Origin: CAYYWV01 sp964475385
GTDB lineage: Bacteria > Pseudomonadota > Alphaproteobacteria > JAAXGF01
Assembly: GCA_964475385.1 (NCBI GenBank)
Contig: CAYYWV010000009.1
Location: forward strand, 1 to 39,780
DNA length: 39,780 nucleotides
Direction of reading: 5' to 3'
Below are positions 23,544-31,382 of the stretch, one piece after another. The stretch's first letter is position 1; each line of letters opens with the position of its first letter. The position numbers and the translations under genes are program-made. A model generated the notes under the pieces. The model saw nothing but the letters and a program-made list of their open reading frames with translations, was not told the origin of the DNA and searched no databases.

Positions 23544-25694
23544 GTGATTCGCCAGTACGAGCTCGTCGAACGAGTTAAGAGCTACGAACCGAATGCGGAC
23601 GAGGCCGCGCTCAACCGCGCTTATGTTTTCGCGACCAAGGCGCACGGCTCCCAAAAACGTGAATCGGGCGATCCCTACTTCGCGCATCCCGTAGAGGTCG
23701 CCGGCATTCTGACCGGCATGCGCCTCGACAGCGCGACCATCATCACCGCGCTCCTGCACGATACCGTCGAAGACACGGGCGCCACCCTCGACGAGCTGAG
23801 GCGGTTGTTCGGCGACGAAGTCGCGCGCCTCGTCGACGGCGTGACCAAGCTGACGCGGCTCCAGCTCCAGTCGGACCGCACCCGGCAGGCGGAGAACTTC
23901 CGCAAGCTGTTGCTCGCCATGTCCGACGACATCCGCGTGCTTCTGGTCAAGCTCGCGGATCGGCTGCACAACATGCGCACCCTGCACTTCGTGAAAAGCG
24001 CCGAGAAGCGCAACCGCATCGCGCGCGAAACCATGGAGATCTACGCCCCGCTCGCCGAGCGCATCGGCATGCAGGGCATGAAGGACGAGCTCGAAGACCT
24101 CGCGTTCGCAGAGCTCAATCCCGACGCGCGAGCCTCGATCCTCACCCGGCTCGAGTTCCTGCGCAAGACGGGCAACAACCCGGTGCCGCGCATCGAAGAA
24201 GAGCTTCGCCGCACGCTCGCCAAGGCGGGCCTCAACGCTCAGGTCTCGGGCCGCGAAAAGAAGCCTTACTCGATCTGGCGCAAGATGGAGCGCAAGAATG
24301 TCGGCTTCGAGCAGCTCTCCGACATCGTGGCCTTTCGCATCGTTCTCGATTCGGTGCCCAAGTGTTACGAGGCGCTTGGCGTCGTGCACGGCGCTTATCC
24401 CATGGTGCCGGGCCGCTTCAAGGACTACATCTCGACGCCCAAGCCCAACGGGTATCAGTCGCTCCACACCACGGTCATCGGCCCCGAAAGCCAGCGCATC
24501 GAGATCCAGATACGGACCGCCGAGATGCAGGAGTTCGCCGAGTACGGCGTTGCGGCCCACTGGCATTACAAGTCTCCCGACGGCTCTTTGACCCATCACG
24601 AAGGCCGCCAGTATCGCTGGGTGCGCGAGCTTCTCGAGATCCTTGAGCGGGCCTCGGGGCCCGAAGAGTTTCTCGAGAACACCAAGCTCGATCTGTTCCA
24701 GGACCAGGTGTTCTGTTTCACGCCCAAGGGCGACCTGATCGTGCTGCCGAGCGGAGCGACGCCGGTCGATTTCGCTTACGCCGTCCATACCGAGGTCGGC
24801 GATACCTGCGTCGGCGCCAAGATCAATGGCCGTATGAAGCCCCTGCGCACGGTGCTTCAGAACGGCGACCAGGTCGAGATCATCTGCTCGAAGGCCCAGA
24901 CGCCTTCGCCGATGTGGGAGCGTTTCGTCGTTACCGGCAAGGCGCGGAGCTGTATCCGCCGCTTCATTCGCCTCCAGCAGCGGGCCCAGTACATCGACCT
25001 CGGCCGGTCGATCGTGCAAAAGGCGTTTCGCCAGCTCGACCAAGCATTCAGCGAAGAAAAGCTCAAGCCCGTTCTCAAGAATCTGCACTATCGCACTGTA
25101 GACGATCTTTACGCTGCGGTCGGCGAGGGGAACATCACCGCGCGCCAAGTCACCGACCTCGCCCTGCCCGAAACCAAGGGCAAGAAACGCAAGTCCGTGC
25201 CGCTCGCCCGGCGTCGCGGCAAAGACGGCAAAGCGGGCGATCACGCGGTTCCGATTCGGGGGTTGATCCCCGGCATGGCGGTCCATTTCGCCGGCTGTTG
25301 CCACCCCCTGCCCGGCGATCGGATCGTCGGCATCGTCACCACCGGCAAAGGGGTCACCATCCACACCATCGACTGCGAGACGCTGGAGAGCTTCTCCGAG
25401 ACGCCCGAGCGCTGGGTCGATGTCGCTTGGGACGTCGATTCCCAAAGCCCAGACATTCACGTCGGCCGCCTCAACGTCGTGTTGACCAACGAGCCCGGGA
25501 GCCTCGGCAGCCTGTCGACGGTGATCGCCAAGAATCTCGGGAACATCACCAACCTTAAGATCACCAATCGCTCGGTCGACTTTTTCGAAATGCTGGTCGA
25601 CATCGAGGTTCAGGATGTAAAACATCTGACCAATATCATCGCTGCGCTGCGGGCGACGCCGGCGATCAGCTCGGTCGAGCGCGCGCGCGGATAA
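23544..25694 (+). CDS. rsh: Bifunctional (p)ppGpp synthetase/hydrolase
   Basis: Makes and degrades the alarmone (p)ppGpp in the stringent response. The 716 residues have an intact HD hydrolase domain (H48, HD at 72-73, then EDT), a synthetase domain with GRFKDYISTPKPNGYQSLHT (about 290-309; the RFKD form is typical of bifunctional enzymes), a TGS domain at about 395-455, a conserved zinc-binding segment with CCHPLPGD (about 585) and a C-terminal ACT domain. GTG start at 23544. It appears to be the only long RSH here, as usual in alphaproteobacteria. Confidence 0.97.
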   Translation: MIRQYELVERVKSYEPNADEAALNRAYVFATKAHGSQKRESGDPYFAHPVEVAGILTGMRLDSATIITALLHDTVEDTGATLDELRRLFGDEVARLVDGVTKLTRLQLQSDRTRQAENFRKLLLAMSDDIRVLLVKLADRLHNMRTLHFVKSAEKRNRIARETMEIYAPLAERIGMQGMKDELEDLAFAELNPDARASILTRLEFLRKTGNNPVPRIEEELRRTLAKAGLNAQVSGREKKPYSIWRKMERKNVGFEQLSDIVAFRIVLDSVPKCYEALGVVHGAYPMVPGRFKDYISTPKPNGYQSLHTTVIGPESQRIEIQIRTAEMQEFAEYGVAAHWHYKSPDGSLTHHEGRQYRWVRELLEILERASGPEEFLENTKLDLFQDQVFCFTPKGDLIVLPSGATPVDFAYAVHTEVGDTCVGAKINGRMKPLRTVLQNGDQVEIICSKAQTPSPMWERFVVTGKARSCIRRFIRLQQRAQYIDLGRSIVQKAFRQLDQAFSEEKLKPVLKNLHYRTVDDLYAAVGEGNITARQVTDLALPETKGKKRKSVPLARRRGKDGKAGDHAVPIRGLIPGMAVHFAGCCHPLPGDRIVGIVTTGKGVTIHTIDCETLESFSETPERWVDVAWDVDSQSPDIHVGRLNVVLTNEPGSLGSLSTVIAKNLGNITNLKITNRSVDFFEMLVDIEVQDVKHLTNIIAALRATPAISSVERARG

Positions 25695-25730
25695 TACGAA
25701 ACAACGAAAGGGAAGGGGGCCGGCCGGGCG

Positions 25731-26339
25731 ATGACGGACAACCATCCGGCGATGACGCGCGAGCAGGTGCTTGCCGAGTTCCGCGCCGCGGGCGCGCTGC
25801 TCGAAGGTCACTTCATTTTGAGCTCTGGCCTGCGCAGCCCCGCTTACATCCAGTGCGCCCGCGTCATGATGGACCCGCGCCGCGGCGAGCGTCTGTGCCG
25901 CGCGCTCGCCGCGCGCATCAAGGACCGCCTCAACGCCGGCGCGGTCGAAGCGGTGGTTTCGCCCGCGATCGGCGGGATCGTCGTCGGCTACGAGCTCGCC
26001 CGACAACTCGGGGTTCCGGCCATGTTCGTCGAACGCGCCGAAGACGGTTTCGCCCTGCGCCGGGGCTTCCACATCGCCCCCGGCGCCCGGGTGCTGATGG
26101 CCGAGGACGTGGTCACCACAGGAAAGTCCTCGCGCGAATGCATCGCCTGCATCGCTCGCGAAGGCGGCGTGGTGATCGGTGCGAGCTGCCTGATCGACCG
26201 CTCGGGCGGCGCGGTCGATCTCGGGGTGCCGTTGATCGCGCTCGCCGATATTGCGATTCCGGTCTACGCGCCCGATTCGCTTCCGCCCGAGCTCGCCGCA
26301 CTGCCCGCGGTCAAGCCCGGCAGCCGCCCCGGTTGCTGA
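25731..26339 (+). CDS. pyrE: Orotate phosphoribosyltransferase
   Basis: Forms orotidine 5'-phosphate from orotate and PRPP in pyrimidine synthesis. The 202-residue type I PRTase has the PRPP loop VLMAEDVVTTGKS (about 123-135), the GLRSPAYIQCARVM substrate region and VSPAIGGIVVGYELA. It starts with ATG 36 bases after rsh, an association with the ppGpp gene seen in several alphaproteobacteria. No pyrF nearby. Confidence 0.95.
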   Translation: MTDNHPAMTREQVLAEFRAAGALLEGHFILSSGLRSPAYIQCARVMMDPRRGERLCRALAARIKDRLNAGAVEAVVSPAIGGIVVGYELARQLGVPAMFVERAEDGFALRRGFHIAPGARVLMAEDVVTTGKSSRECIACIAREGGVVIGASCLIDRSGGAVDLGVPLIALADIAIPVYAPDSLPPELAALPAVKPGSRPGC

Positions 26340-26350
26340 CCGGGCGGCCG

Positions 26351-26962
26351 ATGTTCAAGCGCCGATCAAAGCCGGGCCTTTTTTACCGGATTCGCGGTTT
26401 CGTCTGGCCCCATATCGGATGGCGAAGGGCGACGATCTATCTCTATCACAGGTTGATGCGCCTGCCCGGTTCGGACCATTCGATCGCGGCCGGCTTCGCC
26501 TGCGGCAGCGCGATCTCGTTCACGCCCTTCATCGGGTTTCACTTCATTCTTTCGGGCCTTTTCGCCTGGGCTATCGGCGGTAATGTGGTCGCAGCCCTGA
26601 TCGGCACGGTCGTTGGCAACCCCTGGACTTTTCCTTTCATTTGGATGGCGGTCTATAAGCTCGGCTGCCTGATTCTCGGCTGGGAGGCGACGGACGTTCT
26701 TTCCCACGGTCTGACCTTGACATATATTCTCCAGCACCCGCTTATGATCCTTTTGCCGATGGCCGTCGGTTCGATTCCGGCCGGCGCGATCGCCTGGGTG
26801 GTAAGCTATTGGCCGGTGCGCTATATCGTGCGCGACTACAAGGCGATTCGCCGGCGCCATCGCGAGCGCCGGCGACGCGCCCAGGAGAAGGCCGCCGCGA
26901 AGGCGCAAGACGCGACGACTCCGGTTGAACGGCAGGGCGCGAAGAAGGAGGGCAATGCATGA
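26351..26962 (+). CDS. DUF2062 membrane protein
   Basis: Inner-membrane protein of 203 residues and unknown function. Two or three membrane segments are visible (about 44-80, 85-110 and 128-155), with the DUF2062 pattern SIAAGFACGSAISFTPFIGF and GTVVGNPWTFP. The C-terminal tail is strongly basic (RRRHRERRRRAQEK), facing the cytoplasm. ATG at 26351, 11 bases after pyrE; its stop overlaps the pdxJ start (ATGA). The frame upstream is open but runs through pyrE. Confidence 0.85.
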   Translation: MFKRRSKPGLFYRIRGFVWPHIGWRRATIYLYHRLMRLPGSDHSIAAGFACGSAISFTPFIGFHFILSGLFAWAIGGNVVAALIGTVVGNPWTFPFIWMAVYKLGCLILGWEATDVLSHGLTLTYILQHPLMILLPMAVGSIPAGAIAWVVSYWPVRYIVRDYKAIRRRHRERRRRAQEKAAAKAQDATTPVERQGAKKEGNA

Positions 26963-27717
26963 GCGCGACGCTTCGCCTCGGCGTGAACATCGATCATGTC
27001 GCCACGATCCGGAACGCACGCGGCGGTCGTCATCCCGACCCGGTGCGCGCGGCGCGGCTCGCCGCCGAGGCCGGGGCCGACGGCATCACCGCGCATCTGC
27101 GCGAAGACCGGCGCCACATCTCGGACCACGACATCGAACGGCTCAGCGCCGAGATCGACCTGCCGCTCAACCTCGAGATGGCGGCGACCGAGGAGATGCT
27201 CGCGATCGCGCTTCGCCACCGGCCGCACGCCGCCTGCCTGGTGCCCGAGAAGCGCCGCGAGGTCACGACCGAAGGGGGGCTCGACCTGATCGGCGGGCGC
27301 GCCCATCTCGCGTCTTATGTCGACCGGCTGAGCGCGGCGGGAATCCGGGTCTCGTGCTTCATTGATCCGGATCTCGACCAAGTAGCCGCGGCCAAGGCCC
27401 TCGGCGCGCCGGTGATCGAGCTTCATACCGGGCGCTTTTGCGATGCCGAGACCGCCGCCGCCCGCGACGCCGAGCTCGCCCGGTTGCGGGCCGCCGCCGA
27501 GGAGGCCGAACGCTTGGGCCTTGAATGCCATGCCGGCCACGGCCTCACCTACGATACGGTCGGCCCCGTCGCCGCGATTCCAACGATCGCCGAGCTCAAC
27601 ATCGGCCATTTCCTGATCGGCGAAGCGATCTTCGGGGGGCTCGACAGCGCGATCAAGCGGATGCGCGCGCTGATGGACAAGGCCCGCGCCGAAGCCCTCG
27701 GCGAACGCAGCGCCTGA
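26959..27717 (+). CDS. pdxJ: Pyridoxine 5'-phosphate synthase
   Basis: Condenses 1-deoxyxylulose 5-phosphate with 3-amino-2-oxopropyl phosphate to give PNP, the last ring-forming step of B6 synthesis. The 252-residue barrel has RLGVNIDHVATIRNARGG, GITAHLREDRRHI, NLEMAATEEM and CHAGHGLTYD in order. ATG overlaps the previous stop. pdxJ-acpS next to lepB-rnc-era is the classical proteobacterial order. Confidence 0.97.
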   Translation: MSATLRLGVNIDHVATIRNARGGRHPDPVRAARLAAEAGADGITAHLREDRRHISDHDIERLSAEIDLPLNLEMAATEEMLAIALRHRPHAACLVPEKRREVTTEGGLDLIGGRAHLASYVDRLSAAGIRVSCFIDPDLDQVAAAKALGAPVIELHTGRFCDAETAAARDAELARLRAAAEEAERLGLECHAGHGLTYDTVGPVAAIPTIAELNIGHFLIGEAIFGGLDSAIKRMRALMDKARAEALGERSA

Positions 27718-27736
27718 ACTTAAGGCCGCGTTCGCA

Positions 27737-28144
27737 ATGATCCTGGGGCTCGGCAACGATATTATCGACATCCGTCGGATCGGACGCGCGTTGGACCGGT
27801 TCGGAGACCGTTTCGTCCATCGCGTCTTCACCGAGGAGGAACGCCGAAAGGCCGAGCGCCGAACCAACCCCGCCGCGACCTACGCCAAACGCTTCGCGGC
27901 CAAGGAGGCCTGCGCCAAGGCGCTCGGCACGGGCTTTCGCCGGGGCGTGTACTGGCGCGACCTCGGCGTCGTCAATCTCCCGTCGGGGCGGCCGACCATG
28001 CGGCTGACCGGCGGCGCCGCGCGCCGCCTCGCCGAGATCACGCCTCCGGGCATGACCGCGCGGATCGACCTTACGCTTACCGACGACCATCCGATCGCCC
28101 AGGCGATCGTTCTGATTTCGGCGCAACCCGCCGAAGACGCCTGA
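27737..28144 (+). CDS. acpS: Holo-[acyl-carrier-protein] synthase
   Basis: Transfers 4'-phosphopantetheine from CoA to the acyl carrier protein. The 135 residues have the metal-binding D8 in LGNDIIDIRRI and the KRFAAKEACAKALGTG motif (E near residue 58). Standard length. ATG 19 bases after pdxJ, 46 bases before lepB. Confidence 0.96.
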   Translation: MILGLGNDIIDIRRIGRALDRFGDRFVHRVFTEEERRKAERRTNPAATYAKRFAAKEACAKALGTGFRRGVYWRDLGVVNLPSGRPTMRLTGGAARRLAEITPPGMTARIDLTLTDDHPIAQAIVLISAQPAEDA

Positions 28145-28190
28145 TGCGCGTCGCACCGATACCGCTCTCCTGCGAAAGGCCCGCCTGAAA

Positions 28191-28955
28191 ATGTCGCCCA
28201 CCGAAGAGCCGCCTAGCCTCGCCCAAAGATTCACCGGGTTTCTCGAGTTCTCGCGGACGATCCTCTACGCCGTTCTGATCGCGGTCGTCGTGCGGACCTT
28301 CGCGTTCGAGCCTTTCAACATCCCTTCGGGGTCGATGATCCCGACGCTGCTCGTCGGCGATTATGTGTTCGTCTCGAAGTATGCTTACGGCTACAGCCGT
28401 TTCTCGCTGCCGTTCGGGTTGCCGCTGATACCGGGACGGATTCTGTTCACGCCGCCCAAGCGCGGCGACGTGGTCGTTTTCAAGCTCCCGCGCGATAACA
28501 AGACCGACTATATCAAACGGGTGATCGGGCTTCCCGGCGACCGAATCCAGGTGCGGGGCGGCGTCGTCTACATCAACGGCGAGCCGGTCAAACGCAAGCG
28601 CATCGAAGACTTCGTCGAGACCGATTCCTACGGCAACACCCAACGCATCGCCCAGTACATCGAGACCTTGCCCAACGGGCGGCAGTATCGGGTTCTCGAT
28701 CGCGGGCCGAATTGGCCCTACGACAACACGGGCGTCTACGTGGTGCCTCCGGGACATTACTTCATGATGGGCGACAACCGCGACAACTCGGCCGACAGTC
28801 GGGCCGCCAACGGGGTGGGCTACGTGCCGGCGGTGAACCTGGTGGGGCGCGCCGAGGTCGTCTTCTTCTCGACCAATGGCGCCGCCCAGCTGTGGGAGGT
28901 GTGGAAGTGGCCGTTCGCAATCCGCTTCAACCGCTTCTTCACGTCGCTGGAGTGA
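28191..28955 (+). CDS. lepB: Signal peptidase I
   Basis: Inner-membrane serine protease that removes signal peptides from exported proteins. The 254 residues have one N-terminal membrane segment (about 22-37), catalytic S48 in NIPSGSMIPTL, general base K109 in YIKRVIGLPGDRI, and box E MMGDNRDNSADSR. The stop overlaps the rnc start. Confidence 0.96.
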   Translation: MSPTEEPPSLAQRFTGFLEFSRTILYAVLIAVVVRTFAFEPFNIPSGSMIPTLLVGDYVFVSKYAYGYSRFSLPFGLPLIPGRILFTPPKRGDVVVFKLPRDNKTDYIKRVIGLPGDRIQVRGGVVYINGEPVKRKRIEDFVETDSYGNTQRIAQYIETLPNGRQYRVLDRGPNWPYDNTGVYVVPPGHYFMMGDNRDNSADSRAANGVGYVPAVNLVGRAEVVFFSTNGAAQLWEVWKWPFAIRFNRFFTSLE

Positions 28956-29659
28956 GCGCAAAAGTCCACGACCGCGTCGCCGCCGCCGCCAGCGCCCTCG
29001 GCCACGACTTCGCGAAGCCCGCGCTTCTCGCCGAGGCGCTTACCCATCCGAGCCTGGGAGGGCGCGGCTCGACCTACGAACGGCTTGAGTTTCTCGGCGA
29101 CCGGGTGCTCGGGCTCGCCGTCGCCGACATGCTGCTCGAGAGCTTCCCCGCCGAGGCCGAAGGCGCGCTCGCCAAGCGGCTGACCGCGCTCGTCCGTCGC
29201 GAAACCCTCGCCGCCGTCGCCGCCGACGTCGGCCTCGGCGACTACCTTGCGCTCTCGCGCGGCGAGGAAGGGGCCGGGGGGCGCCGCAACCCGAGCGTGC
29301 TTGCCGACGCTCTCGAAGCGGCGATCGGCGCGATCTATCTCGACGGCGGGTTCGAGGCCGCGAAACGCTTCGTGCGCCGACACTGGCGCGTGCGCATGGC
29401 GGCCGCGGCGCATCCTCCCGAGGACGCCAAGACCCGGCTTCAGGAATGGGCGCAAGGCACGGTCGGCGTCACCCCGCGCTACGAGACGGTTGCGCGCGCA
29501 GGACCGGCCCACAGCCCGACCTTCGAGGTCGAGGTCCAGGTCGAAGGCGTGGCGCGCGAACGCGGCACAGGGAGCTCGAAACGCGCCGCGGAGCAGGCGG
29601 CGGCGAAGGCGCTTCTCGCCCGCATCGCCGCCACAGGCGGGAAGGGAAGGAAGCCATGA
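28952..29659 (+). CDS. rnc: Ribonuclease III
   Basis: Double-strand-specific endoribonuclease for rRNA processing and mRNA turnover. The 235-residue protein has the signature ERLEFLGDRVLGL (43-55), a second metal site DALEAAIGAIYLDGG and a C-terminal dsRNA-binding domain (KTRLQEWAQGT to AAEQAAAKALLARI). The GTG at 28952 overlaps the lepB stop (GTGA); no separate ribosome site, so start is by coupling. The longer open frame upstream is inside lepB. Confidence 0.95.
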   Translation: MSAKVHDRVAAAASALGHDFAKPALLAEALTHPSLGGRGSTYERLEFLGDRVLGLAVADMLLESFPAEAEGALAKRLTALVRRETLAAVAADVGLGDYLALSRGEEGAGGRRNPSVLADALEAAIGAIYLDGGFEAAKRFVRRHWRVRMAAAAHPPEDAKTRLQEWAQGTVGVTPRYETVARAGPAHSPTFEVEVQVEGVARERGTGSSKRAAEQAAAKALLARIAATGGKGRKP

Positions 29660-30624
29660 CTGGCGGCGATATCGACAACACCGAAGCCGGTCCCTCGACG
29701 GGCGGCGAAGAGGCCGCGGAGGGAACGCGGTGCGGCTTCGTGGCCATCGTCGGCGCGCCCAACGCCGGTAAGTCCACCCTTCTCAACGCGCTCGTCGGAA
29801 CCAAGGTCTCGATCGTTACGCCCAAGGTCCAGACCACGCGCACTCGAATCACCGGCATCGTCATCGTCGGGCGCACCCAGATCATCTTCGTCGATACGCC
29901 GGGAATCTTCGCGCCGCGACGCAGGCTCGACCGTGCGATGGTCGAAGCCGCCTGGTCGGGCGCTCGCGACGCCGACATCGTGGTCCATCTGGTCGATGCG
30001 GCGCGGGCGGCGAAACGGGGCGTCGACGACGACAGCCGGCGCATCATCGATGGGCTCGCGAGAAACGGGCGCAAGGCGGTGTTGGCTCTCAACAAGATCG
30101 ATCGGGTGAAGCCGCCTGCGCTTCTGCCGATCGCGGCCGAGCTCGACAAGACCGGCGTCTACGACCAGGTGTTCATGATCTCGGCGCTCACGGGCAGCGG
30201 TCTCGACGATCTGCGCGACGCGCTCGCCGCCCGCCTGCCCGAAGGACCATGGCTGTACCCGCCCGACCAGGTCGCCGATGCGCCGTTGCGCCTGCTCGCC
30301 GCCGAGATCACGCGCGAGAAGCTGTTCCTGCGCCTGTCCCAAGAGCTTCCTTACGCGATCGCGGTCGGAACCGAGTCCTGGCAGGAGCGGGACGACGGCA
30401 GCCTTCGGATCGACCAGGTGATCTATGTCGAGCGCGATTCCCACAAGCCCATCGTGCTCGGCAAGGGCGGCAAGCGGATCAAAGAGATCGGCACCATGGC
30501 GCGGGCCGAGCTCGAAGCGCTTCTCGACCGCCGCGTCCACCTTTTCCTTCACGTCAAGGTGGCGCCGCGCTGGGTCGACGATCCCGAACGCTACCGCGAG
30601 CTCGCGCTCGATTTTCCACGCTGA
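29656..30624 (+). CDS. era: GTPase Era
   Basis: Essential GTPase for 16S rRNA maturation and 30S assembly. The 322 residues have G1 GAPNAGKS (33-40), G3 DTPG (80-83), G4 NKID (146-149) and a C-terminal KH domain with GKGGKRIKEIG. The first 24 residues form an extra N-terminal stretch rich in Gly, Glu and Thr. ATG overlaps the rnc stop (ATGA). Coupling of rnc and era is widely conserved. Confidence 0.96.
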   Translation: MTGGDIDNTEAGPSTGGEEAAEGTRCGFVAIVGAPNAGKSTLLNALVGTKVSIVTPKVQTTRTRITGIVIVGRTQIIFVDTPGIFAPRRRLDRAMVEAAWSGARDADIVVHLVDAARAAKRGVDDDSRRIIDGLARNGRKAVLALNKIDRVKPPALLPIAAELDKTGVYDQVFMISALTGSGLDDLRDALAARLPEGPWLYPPDQVADAPLRLLAAEITREKLFLRLSQELPYAIAVGTESWQERDDGSLRIDQVIYVERDSHKPIVLGKGGKRIKEIGTMARAELEALLDRRVHLFLHVKVAPRWVDDPERYRELALDFPR

Positions 30625-30632
30625 GGCCTCTC

Positions 30633-31382
30633 GTGGAGTGGGCCGACGAAGGCATCGTTCTTTCGGCGCGCCGCCATGGCGAGAGCGCGGCGGTGGTCCA
30701 TCTTCTGACCCGCGCCCACGGCCGGCACGCGGGCCTCGTGCGCGGTGGAGCGGGGCCGCGCGGGCGCGGGCTCTATCAGACCGGCAACCGGGTCTCGGCG
30801 CGTTGGCGGGCGCGGCTCGCCGAGCATCTCGGCGCGTTTACGGGCGAGCTCATCCAGGCCCACGCCGCCGCGCTGATCGACGATCCCTTACGTCTTTCCG
30901 CGTTGAGCGCAGCCTGCGCGGTCGCCGATGCGACGTTGCCTGAACGCCAACCCTATCCGACGCTGTTCGACGCGTTGGCGGCGCTGATCGACACCCTTCA
31001 CGGCTCTACGCAGTGGCCCGCGGCTTATGTGCGCTGGGAGCTCGGCCTTCTCGATGTGCTCGGCTTCGGGCTCGATCTCGGCGCTTGCGCGGCGACGGGA
31101 CGCAACGACGATCTCGCCTATGTCTCGCCCAAGACCGGGCGCGCCGTGAGCCTTGCCGCAGGCGCGCCGTATCGCGACCGGTTGCTGCCCCTGCCTGGGT
31201 TTCTGATCGGCCGGGGCGGGGCGGACGCCGCCGCCGTGCGCGACGGGCTCCGGCTCACCGGATGGTTCCTGGACCGCCACGTCTTCGCTCCGCACAACCG
31301 TCGGATGCCCCCGGCGCGCGAACGATTTGTTGAGCGTTTTTCTCGCATCGATACCACATCTGGTGGTATAAGCGCCCAATGA
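30633..31382 (+). CDS. recO: DNA repair protein RecO
   Basis: Loads RecA on gapped DNA with RecF/RecR and anneals SSB-coated strands. The 249 residues begin MEWADEGIVLSARRHGESAA (OB-fold) and contain the central helical domain with DLGACAATGRNDDLAYVSPKTGRAVS, the alphaproteobacterial form of the former zinc-finger region with only one cysteine left here. GTG at 30633, nine bases after era; the stop overlaps parC (ATGA). Confidence 0.93.
   Translation: MEWADEGIVLSARRHGESAAVVHLLTRAHGRHAGLVRGGAGPRGRGLYQTGNRVSARWRARLAEHLGAFTGELIQAHAAALIDDPLRLSALSAACAVADATLPERQPYPTLFDALAALIDTLHGSTQWPAAYVRWELGLLDVLGFGLDLGACAATGRNDDLAYVSPKTGRAVSLAAGAPYRDRLLPLPGFLIGRGGADAAAVRDGLRLTGWFLDRHVFAPHNRRMPPARERFVERFSRIDTTSGGISAQ

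Noticed and set aside
23139..26072. 977-codon open frame on the minus strand opposite rpoZ and rsh
   Set aside because: Antiphase shadow of rsh caused by high GC at third positions; no recognisable domain, and the plus-strand proteins are clear.
29446..29655. Upstream extension of era (and similar ones for rnc, recO, DUF2062, znuB)
   Set aside because: These parts lie within the preceding gene in another frame; conserved protein starts and ATGA/GTGA overlaps fix the starts used.
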